From assembly GCF_002878395.1 (NCBI RefSeq), contig NC_061118.1, positions 2,120,310-2,184,309 on the forward strand: 64,000 bases of DNA. Reading direction: 5' to 3'. Within the stretch, counting starts at the first letter, position 1; each line of letters starts with the position of its first letter. This document shows, one piece after another, positions 34,140-47,040 of this stretch. The stretch is from Capsicum annuum. Its lineage: Eukaryota > Streptophyta > Magnoliopsida > Solanales > Solanaceae. The position numbers and the translations under genes were made by a program. The notes beneath the pieces are model-generated. The model worked only from the letters and a program-made list of their open reading frames with translations, searched no databases and was not told the origin of the DNA.

Positions 34140-35610
34140 CTTATCTCAAAAAACTCTCAAACCAACAATATTATACTGTGAGCCCAAATCTGCTTTATCA
34201 AGGAAGACCTAGCCTTAACAAATGACAAAACACACCTAGGTGTTGAACCATCTGTTAGCTAAAGACAAAATCTCTAAGGCCAAGGTCCGCTCCTAGGTTA
34301 AAATTTATGCTCAGATACCCATGCTAGTCAACTTATGGCTCAAGACATCCACACCCAAATTAGCCTTGCCCAAATGATAGAGAATAGTTAGGTTATAATG
34401 CTTTAGAAACTCAAGCCAACTGTGCTACCTCATCTTAAGATCTCACTGGGTGAAGAAATATTGAAGTCTACAATGATCTAAGAAGATCTCATAACGAAAT
34501 CCATAAAAGTAGTTTCTCCATAACTTCAAAGCAAATACAATCACACATAACTCTAACTTATGGGTAGGGTAGTTCCTCTCATCGAGATTTAACTATCAAG
34601 ACACATATATAATCAACTTACCCTCTTACATTAATACAACACCTAACCCAATACCTGAAGCATCACAAAAGATGGTAAAGCTCATGCCCTTCTTAGGCAA
34701 AGTTAAGATAGAAGCCGAGTTCAATAAATCCTTGAGCTTTTGAAAGCTCATCTCACAAGCATCAAACAACTAAAAGGAAATATCTTTTTGAGTCAACTTA
34801 GTAAATAGAGCTATAATAGATGAAAAACACTCAACAAAATACTGATAATAACCTGCTAAACCAATAAAACATATAATCTCAGTACGAGAAGTAGGCCTAG
34901 TCCAATCACGAACCATTGAAATATTGGCTGGATAAGCCATAATACCATCCTTGGTCACCACATAACCCAAGAAAGAAATAGACTCCACTCAAAACTCACA
35001 CATGGAGAACTTCGCATATAACTTCACATCCCCTAATCTTTAAAGCATAATTCGCAAATGCTCTTTATGATTGGCCTCACTCTTGGAATAAACAAAGAAT
35101 TCAGATTAAATACAATGACAAAAGAGTCGAGATATGATCAAAATACCTGGTTTATCAACTCCATGAAGAAGACTGGGGCACTGGTCAACCTAAAGAACAT
35201 GACTAAAAACTCATATGACCTTACCAAGTTTGAAAATGCATCTTTGAAATTTCAAAGCTCTAATCTTTAACTAGTGATACCAAATCTCAAATCAATCTTT
35301 GAAAACACTGAAGCACCCTAAAATTGATCAAACAAATCAACAATATGAGAAAGAGGATACTTATTAATTATCATAGTATTCAAATGCCTATAATTAATAC
35401 TTAAATGCATAGACCAATATTTTTTTTCACATACACGATAGGTGCACCCCATGGTGATACACTAGGTGGATAAATCTTTTATCTAATAACGTCTACAACT
35501 GGTCCTTTAATTCTTTCAAATCTATGGGGGATATCCTATAAGGAGGATATAAATGGGCTTGATACTCGAGTCAACATCAATGGTGAAGTCAATATAACAA
35601 TACAAAGGCA
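34140..35610 (-). pseudogene. RT and RNase H remnant of element D
   Basis: From right to left on minus: FTIDVDSSIKPIYIL (RT entry, 35522-35600), a polymerase palm in which the FVIVFIDDIL box is damaged near 35090-35115, and FLGYVVTKDGIMAYP with CFIGLAGYYQYFVE (34800-34985). RNase H follows at about 34480-34680 (TIFCDASGIGLGVVLM, then NYPTHKLELCVIVFALKLWR). These are the canonical gypsy blocks in the right order, separated by stops and frameshifts. The right edge at 35610 is the insertion point of element E. Confidence 0.85.
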
Positions 35611-37142
35611 TAATAACACTTAACTTACACTTTAATTCAAGTGCAAGGTGGTCATTGTCAATATATTTACCCAACTTTAAAGTCGGGGTTGAATCTATGA
35701 GGAACAATGTGAAAGACGATCAAATTAATTTAAAATATTAGACACAAGTTAAATTCAAATAAATGGTACAAAAGGTTAAAATGGGGGAGATAAGATCCTA
35801 CACTAATGTTTATATTTGGGATTTTCTAATATAAATTTGGGGCTATGAATAATTAGAGTTTTAACAATAATGCATGGATCTCAGGGTTATACATTACTAA
35901 GGGAGTGACATGTGAGTGTTAGAAATCATCAATTTAGTAACTCAAACATAGGTAGGCTTGGTTATAGATTTTGATGCTAGTCTTTTGACAAAACACCAAA
36001 CTATTACCCATTGATCCTTTCGAATACCTAATAGGTGTGTTCAACAATTGGTAACCACAACCTCAATCTACGCATCCTTATTTCTAGGATGATTCCCATG
36101 GCATAGTCAACCTCACATCCACCCTTATGTCTAAGATAGTAAAAGTTTGGAAAACTAAATACATAATTATCTATCATTGCTTTGGTCTCCACATCCCTTT
36201 TTGGAGGATGATATGGATTCCTACACTTTACCTAAAACCCTTCTTTCAAAGATAGTTTTGAACTTTTGAGAGCTTGGAGCTTTCACTCATCAAACCCATA
36301 TTGGTATTTAGGGCTTTCACCCATCAAATCCCAACCGAAATAGCATAGCAATGACAAAACCCATAAATATGAACTACCAAATAGATGCTAATACTAACAA
36401 CCCACACACACTTAAACCCCTATTCATACATAACCCCAAGTGGGAGATTTAGCTACACATAAGATAAATAAGCATAGATATACCTATAATCTCCGTTGAA
36501 ATGACTTGTTGAAGATCTAAGAAAATGTTACTTCAAACTTGGCTCTCCCATAATATCAACAATGAAAGTGAGCAAATCTTTAACTTAGAAAGTCTCCAAT
36601 GTATTCTTCACCCAAAATTTGTACAATATTTTCTAATCTAAAAAATGAAGGCTATGAAGTCTAGAACTAAACCTAAAAAAAATGAGGAAGATGATATTTT
36701 TGTTAAGTGAATAATTCTTAGGGTTTTAGTCCTCTTTTGTCAAATTTTGGGATCAGCCATATGCATTTCAAAATTTGTCATTGGGTTGCAGTCTTTTGCT
36801 AAGCCGCAATCGCGCGTGTGTGGCCACGACTACTGCTACGAGACCACGATTATCTTCAATGACCACGGTTGCTTGGCTTTTGCTTAATTGTCGTGATCGT
36901 GGTGACCAGACCACGATCGCGTTAACTGAGGCTAGTTCGGGCTCGAAGTATGCAACTTCACTTTCTTGCTCCCTTTTGAACATTTCATGCTCCAATCCAC
37001 ATTTTTATATCTTTTGAACTTTATGCCTGCAAAGAGCGGATATTAGTGTATTTACTCCCGAATATGTCTCATTTATTCATTTAGAACAAGGTAATGTACA
37101 AAAATGTTTAGTGAGATTGAGTGGTAAATTCACCACTTATCA
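35611..37142 (-). repeat. 3' LTR of element E (1,532 bp)
   Basis: Pairs with 41942-43365. It contains the CG-rich cluster at 36800-36925 (CGCAATCGCGCG, CCACGACTAC, GACCACGATTATC, CGTGATCGTGGTGACCAGAC), built on a repeated CCACGAT/ATCGTGG theme. It is about 110 bp longer than the 5' LTR. Confidence 0.92.
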
Positions 37143-37155
37143 ACACCCCTAACTT
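37143..37155 (-). other. Polypurine tract of element E
   Basis: The minus strand reads AAGTTAGGGGTGT immediately before the 3' LTR. Confidence 0.75.
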
Positions 37156-40100
37156 AAAGCATTTGCTTGTCCTTAAGCAACACTACCTCTTACCATGAGA
37201 CAATTATTTATGCCTAAGCTTTATGTCCCAAAGGCCATAATGAATTCAACTTTAGTTGCAACTACAAGTAGCTTATTGCATAAGTAATGGGCTAATCTTA
37301 CTACACCCCTCATTATGAAACACAACATTCAAGAATGCATAAGACTTTAAAGAGTAATCAAGAAACAACCACTAATGCTCTAGAAGTGACTCACTGTTTG
37401 ACCAAAACTAATTCATACTCCATTTACCCCGTCACTCGAAAGGTGACAAAATAACCCATCTTAACTTATTTCACATGCCATCCTAATAAGAAAAAGAATC
37501 TTACACACTGAACTACCGGCTATGTAACAAGAAATTTTAAATGCACAAACTCTCTCTCTCACAAAAGAAATCTCAATGCAATAAGTGTCATACCATAGGC
37601 TTTCCTCTATTTTCAATCACCTCTACGAAGAATGTAAATGGTTGAAGATCTCAGAGGACTTTCTAAGCTTATAATGTAGGTTAGAGTTAGTGTAGGATAT
37701 TATTAGGGAACAACATGGCTACTCCCTTCCTTGAACGTTAACATCATACTTTTCAATCTTCCTTTTTGACAATTTGCTACTCTTCTTTGTTTTCTCTCTT
37801 TTGATCATGCATACTTTTTGCTTCCTTTATTCACTACTTTTCTTTTATCTCTTTTTCTTGAACCTCTCCTTCAATTCTATTCTTTATTGGATCCATTCTT
37901 TTTCTATCCCTTTATTTCCACACTTAAGCACATTTGGCATTTTACTAACACTTCGTGGCCTTAAAATTCCTTCCATCAACTTTACCACCGCCAACTTAGG
38001 CTTTTAGTGTCAAGTTCCATTTTCAAGTTCAAAGAGGGTATGGTTCAAAAGAGGGATAGAAACAATGGTTCATGGCTTGTAATGCATTTGCCAAAGAAAG
38101 GTCCAAAGGCTCATAGTAGGTAACTAGGGATTACAATTATGGATTGGTATACTTTTTAAGCTAGAGTTGGTTCTAAAATCACAAAGGTGGCATAAGGTCA
38201 TTTCTCCAACCATATACAATTAAAATTAGTTTAGAAAGACTAATGAGGCAAGTTTTAGATAACATAAGTGTACAAGAGATGAATACTAAAATCTCACCAC
38301 ACGTGGCATGAAAAATTTGTCAAGGGCGTTAAAATGTCCCTCCCACAAAAGACAAAAATGGAGTATTTATCACTATTTACAAGTCAACAATTTGCAGAGC
38401 CACAAAAATAGAAAAAAATTTATTGTAACATTGCTCACGTCTACGCCATTGATTTTCCAAAAATTTTGGAATGAAGGGGTTTCTTGTATTACAATAGCAC
38501 TATGCAAAATTTGCTAAACTATGGGTACAACCAAAGCGTTAGTCTCATATCTTGGCTCAAAATGGGCTAACTACCCATATGGCTACTCAGACTTCGCCAA
38601 TGGTGAACAAAGTGACCCCAACTTTACAAAATACAATGCCACAGGTACTCAGACTTCCCTTGCATCTATCTCTCAAAACCCAAACATGACACTTTACCCT
38701 TAAGAATGTTGTCGATCAATCCATCATAGGGCAAAGCTAGTCATGTATCACCATAATCAAAATGAAATCAAAATAAAAGTAATTTAAAAGAATAACCATA
38801 ATCAAAATGAAATCAAAATAAAAGTAAATTAAAACAATACTAAAAATAAAAGAAAAGCATGATAATCCATAAAAGTGTGAGAACCAATCGAGTGCCCATA
38901 TTTAGCATCCTAAAATGAAAATAAAACATCATTTAGAATATCATCAGAAAACTACCCAAAGATATCTAAGCAGTAGGCGCCCCAACTGAAAAACTGGTAG
39001 TACCTCCACTGCCTCTACTGCCTATTAACAAGATAAGAGTAAAGGATGCTCCCTAAATTAGATTTATTATCTCCGGTATACCCTGTATCATCTTAATCAT
39101 CATCAGCACCTAACCTCTAAGTAGGGCCTCTATCATTACTCTCGCTCCTCAATGAAGGTAGACACTCCTTAGGTTTGAGCATCTTGAAGATGCCTTTTAC
39201 CCCTCTCCATATCTTGGTAAAGAATTTTTGTCTCCTTTTTCCCTCTTTAACATATTTTTTTGTGACTTCCATAGGTTCTTATATAATATTACCAAAGATG
39301 AATATGCTCTCTCTAATTTGGCAACCCTGACACTATGCTTTTTTAGTTCCTCCTGATAAATTTCATAGTCAGACTGAGCTACATATGAGTGGAGAGTAGT
39401 GGAGGATTACCCTAATCCTTGGGTAGCCTTGGAGCATGGTCCCAGATAGCAGCAAGCCTATTAAAGAATTCTGGGAATTGCTCTGGGATTCTGTCTATAA
39501 AGATACTCCTTTCTGGAAATAGCTTAGTCCTTGGGAGAGCATTGTAACACTGGTTATGGCTCTCCGAGGACGTGGGTCTAGTATCATCTGAGTCTTCTAT
39601 TTTGTAGATAAGTACCAGTATGGAACACACTTTTGACTATTTTCAATATTTACAAAGCAAAACTTATGTTAGATTAGCAAGAAAGGTGTGTGTGGCAATG
39701 CTATAGGAGATTCAGGGGTAAAAAATAGGTGTACAAAAGTTTGGATTTATGCAGATACCAGTCCACAGGTATAGTGACCGTAGAGAATTGATCGCGATCA
39801 TATTCATCAAGACCGTAATCGCGATACCTAAGACCATCGTTAATAGTTCTGCCCTACTCTATATACACTCAGTTAACACCAACTTTATATTCCAACTAGG
39901 CACATAATTATCATGATAATATAAAGTAACCCTAACTTGCATAATTTTAGCTCTCTCCCTAAACTTGAATGAGTTCACCTTGAACTCTTTTGGGAATTAA
40001 ATGAAAACATAATATACACGTCTGTTTCAACCATGTTAGAATAAAATATGGGTACTCAACACTTCCCCAAATGATGTATAAATATCTTATAGCTACTAAC

Positions 40101-41920
40101 CACAATAATAAATACAAACAAACACAATTTTGACATTATAAAAATGAATTTATTCTAGTTTTCAATCCCATGTCCCAGGCCTATAATGAAAATAAAAGTG
40201 AGGGAGTTTGACACTACATATCAGATAAAAGATGCAAAAGCGTTGAAATGAAATATTGGATATTCTTACACAATGCCAATATATAGGAAAATTTTGAGAA
40301 TAAATTATGAGAGAAAAAATGTCAATTGGATGGTCATTTAAGCTGGTAGGACCACGATCATGCTCCTGGTTCGCGATCACAAATTTGCACCCTCTGTGAT
40401 CGTGGTGACATGGACTACATCCCTGGTACCTGAGGGCAAAGCATAGGCTTTTGCACTTCGCTATTCAGTCCAACAAGCCACTTTCTCAACTCTTTTTCTC
40501 AATTTTAATCAAAATTTCTCCTAGCAATCACTCTTTCATCGATTATGCATGCACAAATACAAAAATAAGATCTACTCTATCATGCATAAATAAAAGGATA
40601 TAGGCCACTTTTTTGTGGTGTAATGGGGTGCCTCCCATCGAGCTCTTAGTTTAACACTGTAGCATGATGCCTTCATTCTTTCCTTTTATGTTTCTACTTA
40701 GAAAGTTTGAATCTCCATCCCAACTTTTGTTCAATATGTAATAAGTGACAGAGAGACAGAAGATTTAAATTTTCCAAGATGAAACTTGCAAAATATGAGG
40801 GAATAGCAAGCAAGCCTTGATCTCTCCATTTTAAAGACTTGAAATTTTTACCCAACTTCACATCAATCTTTGTATTGGCTATGTGGATAAAAGGGTGTAC
40901 ATCGATAGGCCATTTCTTGTACATTAGAAATTGAACTTCTTCGCCTTTGATAGATAGGGTTCCATGTGCTCCCTTAGAATATCAAACTCTAAAAATAGAA
41001 GTTGAACTCGGCCACCACAATTCTTTATTTATTCAAAGGGATGGATCCTTATCATATCCTCTAAGCCGAATGTTGATAAATGGGTTGAACGAGGTCCAAC
41101 ACCTAATTTTGGGCTAGCCTGTTATGAAGCATATTCACCCCTAAATGAGTTAGAGTAATGTTAAGAGATTTTCTTTGATTCTTCTCTTGACTCTACGGTC
41201 ATTTCTTTTATTTTGGCTTCTTCTTCCTCATATGATTTGGATTGTTAGGAAGCCGCCAAGGATTCTTTGCAACCAATCTCATCATCATATCTTTGTTTCT
41301 CTTCTTGACATACTTCCTCTTAGGCAATGGGCATGTTAATGATAGTTTTAAGCTTTTATTATTCGCCCATTACCTCTGTCTTGACACTTGTCCATTCTTG
41401 ATGTATATGTTCTAGGCCCTCCCCCATTTTTTTTAACCAATCCAAAATGGCTTGTAACCTTGGGTCACAACTATTGGACTCGGTATCTTGCTCTTCCTTA
41501 TTGGACTCGGTATCTTGCTCTTCCTTCTTCTCTTCATAATACCTATCAATCTTATAAGAAGAACTAGCACCTTGGTTAGTCTAATAGGGGAGGGGGCATG
41601 TGGACAATCACTCCAATGTCCATCTTGACCACTACATAAAGAGCACCTATACTCCCTATAGGATTGAGATGGTGAATCCATCTCTCCCTAGGAAGCCTAG
41701 TCACAATCTCATGAAATATGGTATGTAGTAATATGGACATGGATTGTCAAGATAGGACTTCTAACTACCAATATCATATTTGTTGAAGGATGCCATAGAG
41801 AAAAGTAAAATAAAATATAATAAAAAGCTACCAACAAAAGAAAATCACAAAAAAATATAGACAAACTTGAATTCAAGCAAGTGACTAAAATTTTAAACTA
41901 ACTTAATACGCCAAATTATT
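37156..41920 (-). other. Interior of element E, no recognised proteins
   Basis: Two weak candidates exist on minus. 41433-41681 opens MDSPSQSYREYRCSLCSGQD with a CxxC...C pattern that could be a worn zinc knuckle. 39412-39630 contains LFPERSIFIDRIPEQFPEF, unassigned. A 27-bp unit (ATTGGACTCGGTATCTTGCT) is tandemly doubled at about 41472-41526, and a 45-bp unit at 38752-38838. No protease, RT, RNase H or integrase is readable, so I treat the interior as non-coding. Confidence 0.6.
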
Positions 41921-41937
41921 CCCCACCAATGGTACCA
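41921..41937 (-). other. Primer-binding site of element E
   Basis: TGGTACCATTGGTGGGG on minus, four bases inside the 5' LTR end. It differs by a few bases from the TGGCGCCGTTGCCGGGG type. Confidence 0.7.
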
Positions 41938-41941
41938 TTTT

Positions 41942-43365
41942 TGATAACTCTCAACTTATACATCAATTCAGGTGCAAGACGGTCGTTGTAAATATATTTA
42001 CTCAACTTTAGAATCGGGGTTGAATCCATGAGGAATAATGTGAGTGATGATCAAATTAATTTGAAGTAGTAGGAAAAGTTAAATTCAAACAAATGGTATT
42101 AAAAGATAAAATGGGGGAGATAGGATCCTACACTAATGTTTCTTTTTGGGTTTTTCTAATATAAATTTGGGGCTACAAATGATTAGAGTTTTAATAATTA
42201 TGCATGGATCTAGGGTTATGCATTACTACAGGAGTGACATGTGGGAATTAGAAATCAACATCAATTTAGTAACTCAAATATGGGTAGGCTTGGCTATAGA
42301 TTTTGATGCTAGTCTTTCAACAAAACACCAAAATATCAAACATTTATCCTTTCGAATACCTAATAGGTGTGTTCAACAATTGGGAACCACAATCTCAATC
42401 TAGGCATCCCTATTTCTAGGATTATGCCCATGGCATAGTCAAGGATTATATGGATTCCTACACTTCACCTAAAACCCTTCTTTCGAAGATCACTTTGAAC
42501 TTTCTAGAGCTTACAGCTTTCACTCATCAAACCCATATGGGTATTTGGGGCTTTCACCGATCATATTCCAATAAAAATAACATAGCAATGATAAAACCCA
42601 TAAACATGAACTACCAAATAGATGCTAACAATAACAACCCACACACATTTAAACCCCTATTCACATATAAACCTAAGAGGGAGCTTTAGCTACACATAAG
42701 ATAAATAAGCATAGATATACCCATAATCTCCATTGAAATGACTTGTTGAATATCTAAACGAATGTTACTTCAAACTCGGCTCTCTGACAAAATCAACAAT
42801 TGAAATGAGCAAATTTTAAACTTAGAAAGTCTCTAATGTATTCTTCATCCTCAATTTATATAATATTTTCTTCTCCAAAAAAATGGATTCTCTGAAGTCT
42901 AGAACTAAACCTAAAAAAATGAGGAAGATGATATTATTGTTAAGTGAATAATGCTTAGGGTTTTAGTCCACTTTTGTTAAATTTTGGGATCAGCCACATG
43001 CATTTCCAATTTTACACTTGGGCTGCAGTGTTCCGCAAAGTCGCGATCGCGCGTGTGTGCCCGCGACTGTGGCTACACGACCTTAATTCTCTTCAGCGAT
43101 TGTGGTTTCTTGACTTCTATTCAACTACCATGCCCGCGATCATGGTTACTGAGGCCAGTTCCTGCTTGAAGCCTGCAACTGCACTTTCTTTCTCCCTTTT
43201 GATCATTTCATGATTCAATCCATATCTTCCTATATTTTGAACTCTATAGCTGGAAAGAGTGGATGTTAGTGTATTTACTCATGAATATGTCTCATTTATT
43301 CATTTATAATAAGGTAATGTACACGAATTTTCAGTGAGAATGAGTGGTAAAATCACTACTCATCA
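41942..43365 (-). repeat. 5' LTR of element E (1,424 bp)
   Basis: Pairs with 35611-37142. The CG-rich theme recurs at 43035-43145 (TCGCGATCGCGCG, CCCGCGACTG, CCCGCGATCATGG). Confidence 0.92.
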
Positions 43366-43902
43366 GGGCATACTAGGCAAATACATAGGGTAAACATCTA
43401 TGAACTCCCAGAAAGTACTAACTAAATCCAAAGGAGGTAGTGAAGCAACATTAGTATCTAGAATATGAGCTAAATAAGACAAGCATCCTCTCTCAACCAA
43501 GCGATGAGTCAGAAAAAATTATATAACTCTCTTGGGACTCGAATAAACCATACCTTTCCAAGATATCCTCAGTACACCCAGTAAAGCTAAGGTCATGATC
43601 TTAGCAAAATAGTCTTGGATAGCGTGATAAGGATCTAATCAATCCATACCAAATATAACACAAAAATCTACCATATTAAGGATATTCAAGTCTACCCGAG
43701 TCTCACGCCTATCAAAGGTCACAATACAAGATTGGTGCACCCAACCTACTACTAAAGAGTCTCTTACAGGGTTATATACACAAATAAATACAGAAAGAGG
43801 ATCACTTATAGAATCAAAATCATTATGAAAATATAGACACATAGGAGAAAATCAACCCTAGATTAAATAACACAGATGTAGATTTGAAAATAGGACGATA
43901 CC
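43366..43902 (-). pseudogene. Protease and RT-entry remnant of element D
   Basis: The minus strand reads SSYF (43886-43900), then YNPVRDSLVVGWVHQSCIVT and FDRRETRVDLNILNMVDFCV followed by IFGMD (43639-43842). It goes on to EFIDVYPMYLPSMP, ending at 43366 against element E. This is the second half of a gypsy retropepsin domain and the linker to RT. The active-site aspartate lies just beyond 43902, on the far side of element F, so F landed in or beside the protease active-site region. Confidence 0.85.
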
Positions 43903-44153
43903 TGTGGTGACACTATTGGAAGTGAAATACTTGAATTTTGGTCCTTGAAAAGATCCCTAATCTTTGAGGTCACTACCACACCAATGACTTACCTTATGAG
44001 TCATAAGGTGTTCATATGATCTATAAGATCTAAATAATCATCTGACCATAGAGTGGTGCCTATGCTACAGTCTAGATTACGACTAGAGGTTCCTAGTCAT
44101 AAAGAATAAATAAGAGTCATGGTTTCCAAATCATAGGGTGAACAGTGTGTAAT
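43903..44153 (+). repeat. 5' LTR of element F, first 251 bp (left of G)
   Basis: Begins TGTGGTGACACTATTGG exactly where the protease text of D stops. It contains a repeated theme on GACTCATAAG/GTCATAAG (CTTATGAGTCATAAGG, CTAGTCATAAAG). It continues on the right of G at 51668 after the GTAAT/GTAAC duplication. Confidence 0.65.
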
Positions 44154-44667
44154 TGTAATACCCCAGAAAATTTTTTTGTTGAAATTTTGTGCGTAAATGT
44201 GTTGGGATCCTATCTTCGAGAATTATTTATAATTTTTTTGTGTGTCATTTCTTGGATTTCGACCCACTATTTCGTAGAGCATTGAATAATCTTTCTAACG
44301 ATATGTGGATCACCCAAAATAGACACTCGAGCGATGAGTTACGACCATTCCGATCAAACTGCGACCATTTCGATCGAACTGTGAACAGTAAAATGTGCAG
44401 GAAAAAAAGAATACTGCAGCCAGGCAATTTTTTTAGCCAACTTCAAATAATCATAACTCCTTGTACATAATGAAATGTGTGAGCTTCTATATATCAACGG
44501 AAATTCCTAAGAGTCTTCTTTCCAATGAAATTGATTTTATCCAATTTGGACGTCGGAGTAAAAAGTTATGGCCAATTTACTTCAGCCTATCGGATAGATC
44601 ACTGAATGGCAGATTTGACATTAATTGATTTTTAAAAGTATTTTGGTCATTTCCCATTATGGTAACC

Positions 44668-44678
44668 CTCTATATATA
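44668..44678 (+). promoter_or_regulatory. TATA box in the 5' LTR of element G
   Basis: CTCTATATATA. A TC-rich stretch and TA run follow within 100 bp. It is the likely start region for element RNA. Confidence 0.6.
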
Positions 44679-46805
44679 CTTCTTTTGAGATGATAATTGT
44701 CATTCATTTTTTCTCATTTCTCTTATGTCTCTCTCTCAAAGTATATGCATATATATATATATATATATATATAGAAGAAGAGGAGTTACAGTTAGGATTC
44801 CAATAGGGGGAAAATCAATTCAAGGCTTCGCTTCGCGAATTGCTTCCGTCAATCTCTTCGGCTACGAAATCTAAGGTATGCAAGTGTTTAACTATGGGCT
44901 CCTTTCATCCATAGAGCCCACAAATCCTTTTTCAAAGGCTCAGGATATATGTGTGTATATATATATATATGATTATACTTTCTAAATTTTCATTGTGTAT
45001 GTGTGTAGTATTCATATGATGGTTGAGGTATATGTGTGGGATGATTATGAGTGTTGGTTGAAGTATATGTGTGTAGTATTTGTGTGATGGTTGGTGATTA
45101 TGTTGTTGAAGTTGATGATATCCAAGAAGGGATCTTTGTATGTTTGTGAAAACTATGGTGGTGTGTGATGTATAAATATATAAAATGGGTGATTGAATAC
45201 TTGTAATCTTGATGAATCCACCTATGCCTAAGAAGTGCATGCAAGGTGTTTGTGAAAATACCTAAGAGACTAGAGATTTTGTTTTTATAACATAATAGGT
45301 CCAAAATTAATTGATTATGAATATATGATGATTTAAATTGTTAAGCCTTGATTTATACTATTATTCCATTATTTCCTTATTATGACTTTATAATTGTTAT
45401 TGGGAATTATATATCCCTACTATTGATTGATATGTCAAATATTTTCTAAATGTGAGTTGGATTGTGAATTGAGAAATGTGGATGTTGAAGTTGAAAGATG
45501 ATGGTGTTGTGGTGCATGAAATTGAGCATTAAACCTATGCCCTAAATAGTGCATGTAAGATGATTGCTAAAATGCCTATGTGAAGAAGAATTTAAGTATT
45601 TGACATGTTTGTTATCCAAATTATGATTTCATGCCATATCCATATGCTTAACTTATGTCTACCATATGTTTGACAAAATATGTAAGAGAATAGGAAACTA
45701 TGAATTGTGGTTCATTAGGTATTAAAAGATAAATTCATGCTTTTTTCCTATGGATAGTTGATTTCCTTGAATTTGTGGGGCATTATTGGTGTATGATGGA
45801 ATTCCATGATGAATTGTTGAGGTAACTATGATGTTTGTGCACAGTATTTGCTGTAGACCCAAAGCATGCTCCCCATATTTTTGATTGGATGCTTATATGA
45901 AGAAATGAGGCCATTGGATTTGCTAAGTGTGAAGTCCTCAATTATGTGTTACGTATGATGGCCTATGGGTATGTTGTGTATGAGTTATCTATCTTGTGTT
46001 ACTTTATGCTATTGTGTGATGGGGGTACGTATGCTCGAAATAGTCTGCTGGTCTAGAGCCGAGTTAGTTTCACGGTAATCTCAATCGAGCGATGAATAAT
46101 GAACTCCTGGTTAGTTTCAAAACTTGGAGGAAAACTCAGTAATGTCAGAAATCATTCTTGATCAAATAATCGGGCCTTGAAGCTCTAAAATCTTACATAT
46201 CAATTCACTCCGTTACAGACCTCTGTACATTTTGTGAGATAGTAAGCTTATCTTAAAAGTAAGTGGCATTTAGAAATACTCCATCAAAGAATGGAATTAA
46301 GTGAACTCTATCATATTGATAAAGTATCATAATGTGAGAACAGATTTAGTTCAGTTGAGTACAGTTAAGAACCGGTTAAATTTCTTTCAGTTGGGAGTAG
46401 GATTCAGCACCGAGCGAGCTAAGGATGGGAACATTCCTGCGAGTAGAGGGTTTGATTCCTGGTAGCAATCCTTATGCTCCAGAACTATGTCGCCAGCATA
46501 GGTTGAGATATCTATCCTATGAGTAGAGGGTTAGATAAGGTGGTTGTCCTGCGAGTAGAGGGTCCCACCATTCTCGTTTGAGGTCCTAATAGTATTGGGT
46601 CCTATGCAGTTGTCTTTACTGGTGGCGCGGTATTGACACCCTTGTAGCTGGGGTACAGGTTGGATCCCACTTGTGGTAGTGGGGCATGTCAGTTAAATGA
46701 TCACTCCCATAGTTTCAGTAACAATCTTAGAAAAGAACTCAGTTAATGTGTAGAAGTTAAGGCTGTCAGATACAGGCCTCCCGGTATTCCTATCATTATC
46801 ATTGA

Positions 46806-47040
46806 ATAGAGAGACTTCCTGCGAGATGAGGGTTGCTCTTGAACTTATTTACCCATTATCATTATCGTTGAGTATAGAGACTTCCTGCTAGATGAGGGTT
46901 GATCTCAGATTTAGTTTTTCAGTATTCTAGAGACTTTCTGCTAGATGAGGGTTGATCTCAAATTCAGTTGTTTAGCGTTCTAGATACTTCCTGCTAGATG
47001 AGGGTTAATCTCAGATTCAGTTGTTCAGTGTTCCAGAGTT
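46806..47040 (+). repeat. Tandem repeat of about 53 bp, four copies, LTR of G
   Basis: Each copy opens with a GAGACTTCCTGCTAGATGAG-like phrase and continues into GGGTTGATCTCAGATTCAGT. The same array is present in the other LTR at about 50692-50925. Confidence 0.85.

Larger units (their letters stand above)
35611..43365 (-). mobile_element. Element E: LTR retrotransposon with long non-coding interior, 7,755 bp
   Basis: LTRs at 35611-37142 and 41942-43365 run TGATGAG...TTATCA on the minus strand. The primer site (41921-41937) reads TGGTACCATTGGTGGGG, close to the TGGCGCCGTTGCCGGGG site typical of Tat/Athila-type plant gypsy elements. The target duplication is AGGCA/GGGCA (one mismatch). The 4.8-kb interior shows no readable RT or integrase. 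It lies inside RT of element D, and removing it restores the continuity of D's protein-coding text. Confidence 0.92.

Noticed and set aside
36768..37017. Overlapping open frames on both strands over the CG-rich cluster
   Set aside because: They come from the CCACGAT/ATCGTGG motif cluster in the LTR of element E and have no family resemblance.
43903..44153. Truncation of element D at its protease
   Set aside because: At first the loss of protease text at 43902 looked like an end of D. The TGTGGTGAC LTR start exactly there, and the run-on of F past the window, make insertion the simpler reading.
44932..45304. Histidine/threonine-rich minus open frames
   Set aside because: Antisense of AT-rich, TGTG-repeat LTR sequence of element G, in a block absent from the other LTR.
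46388..47040. CRISPR-like alternation of repeats and spacers
   Set aside because: The repeats are a degenerate 53-bp tandem array and AGTAGAGGGT words in a plant LTR, present twice because the LTR is duplicated. There are no cas genes and spacing is irregular.
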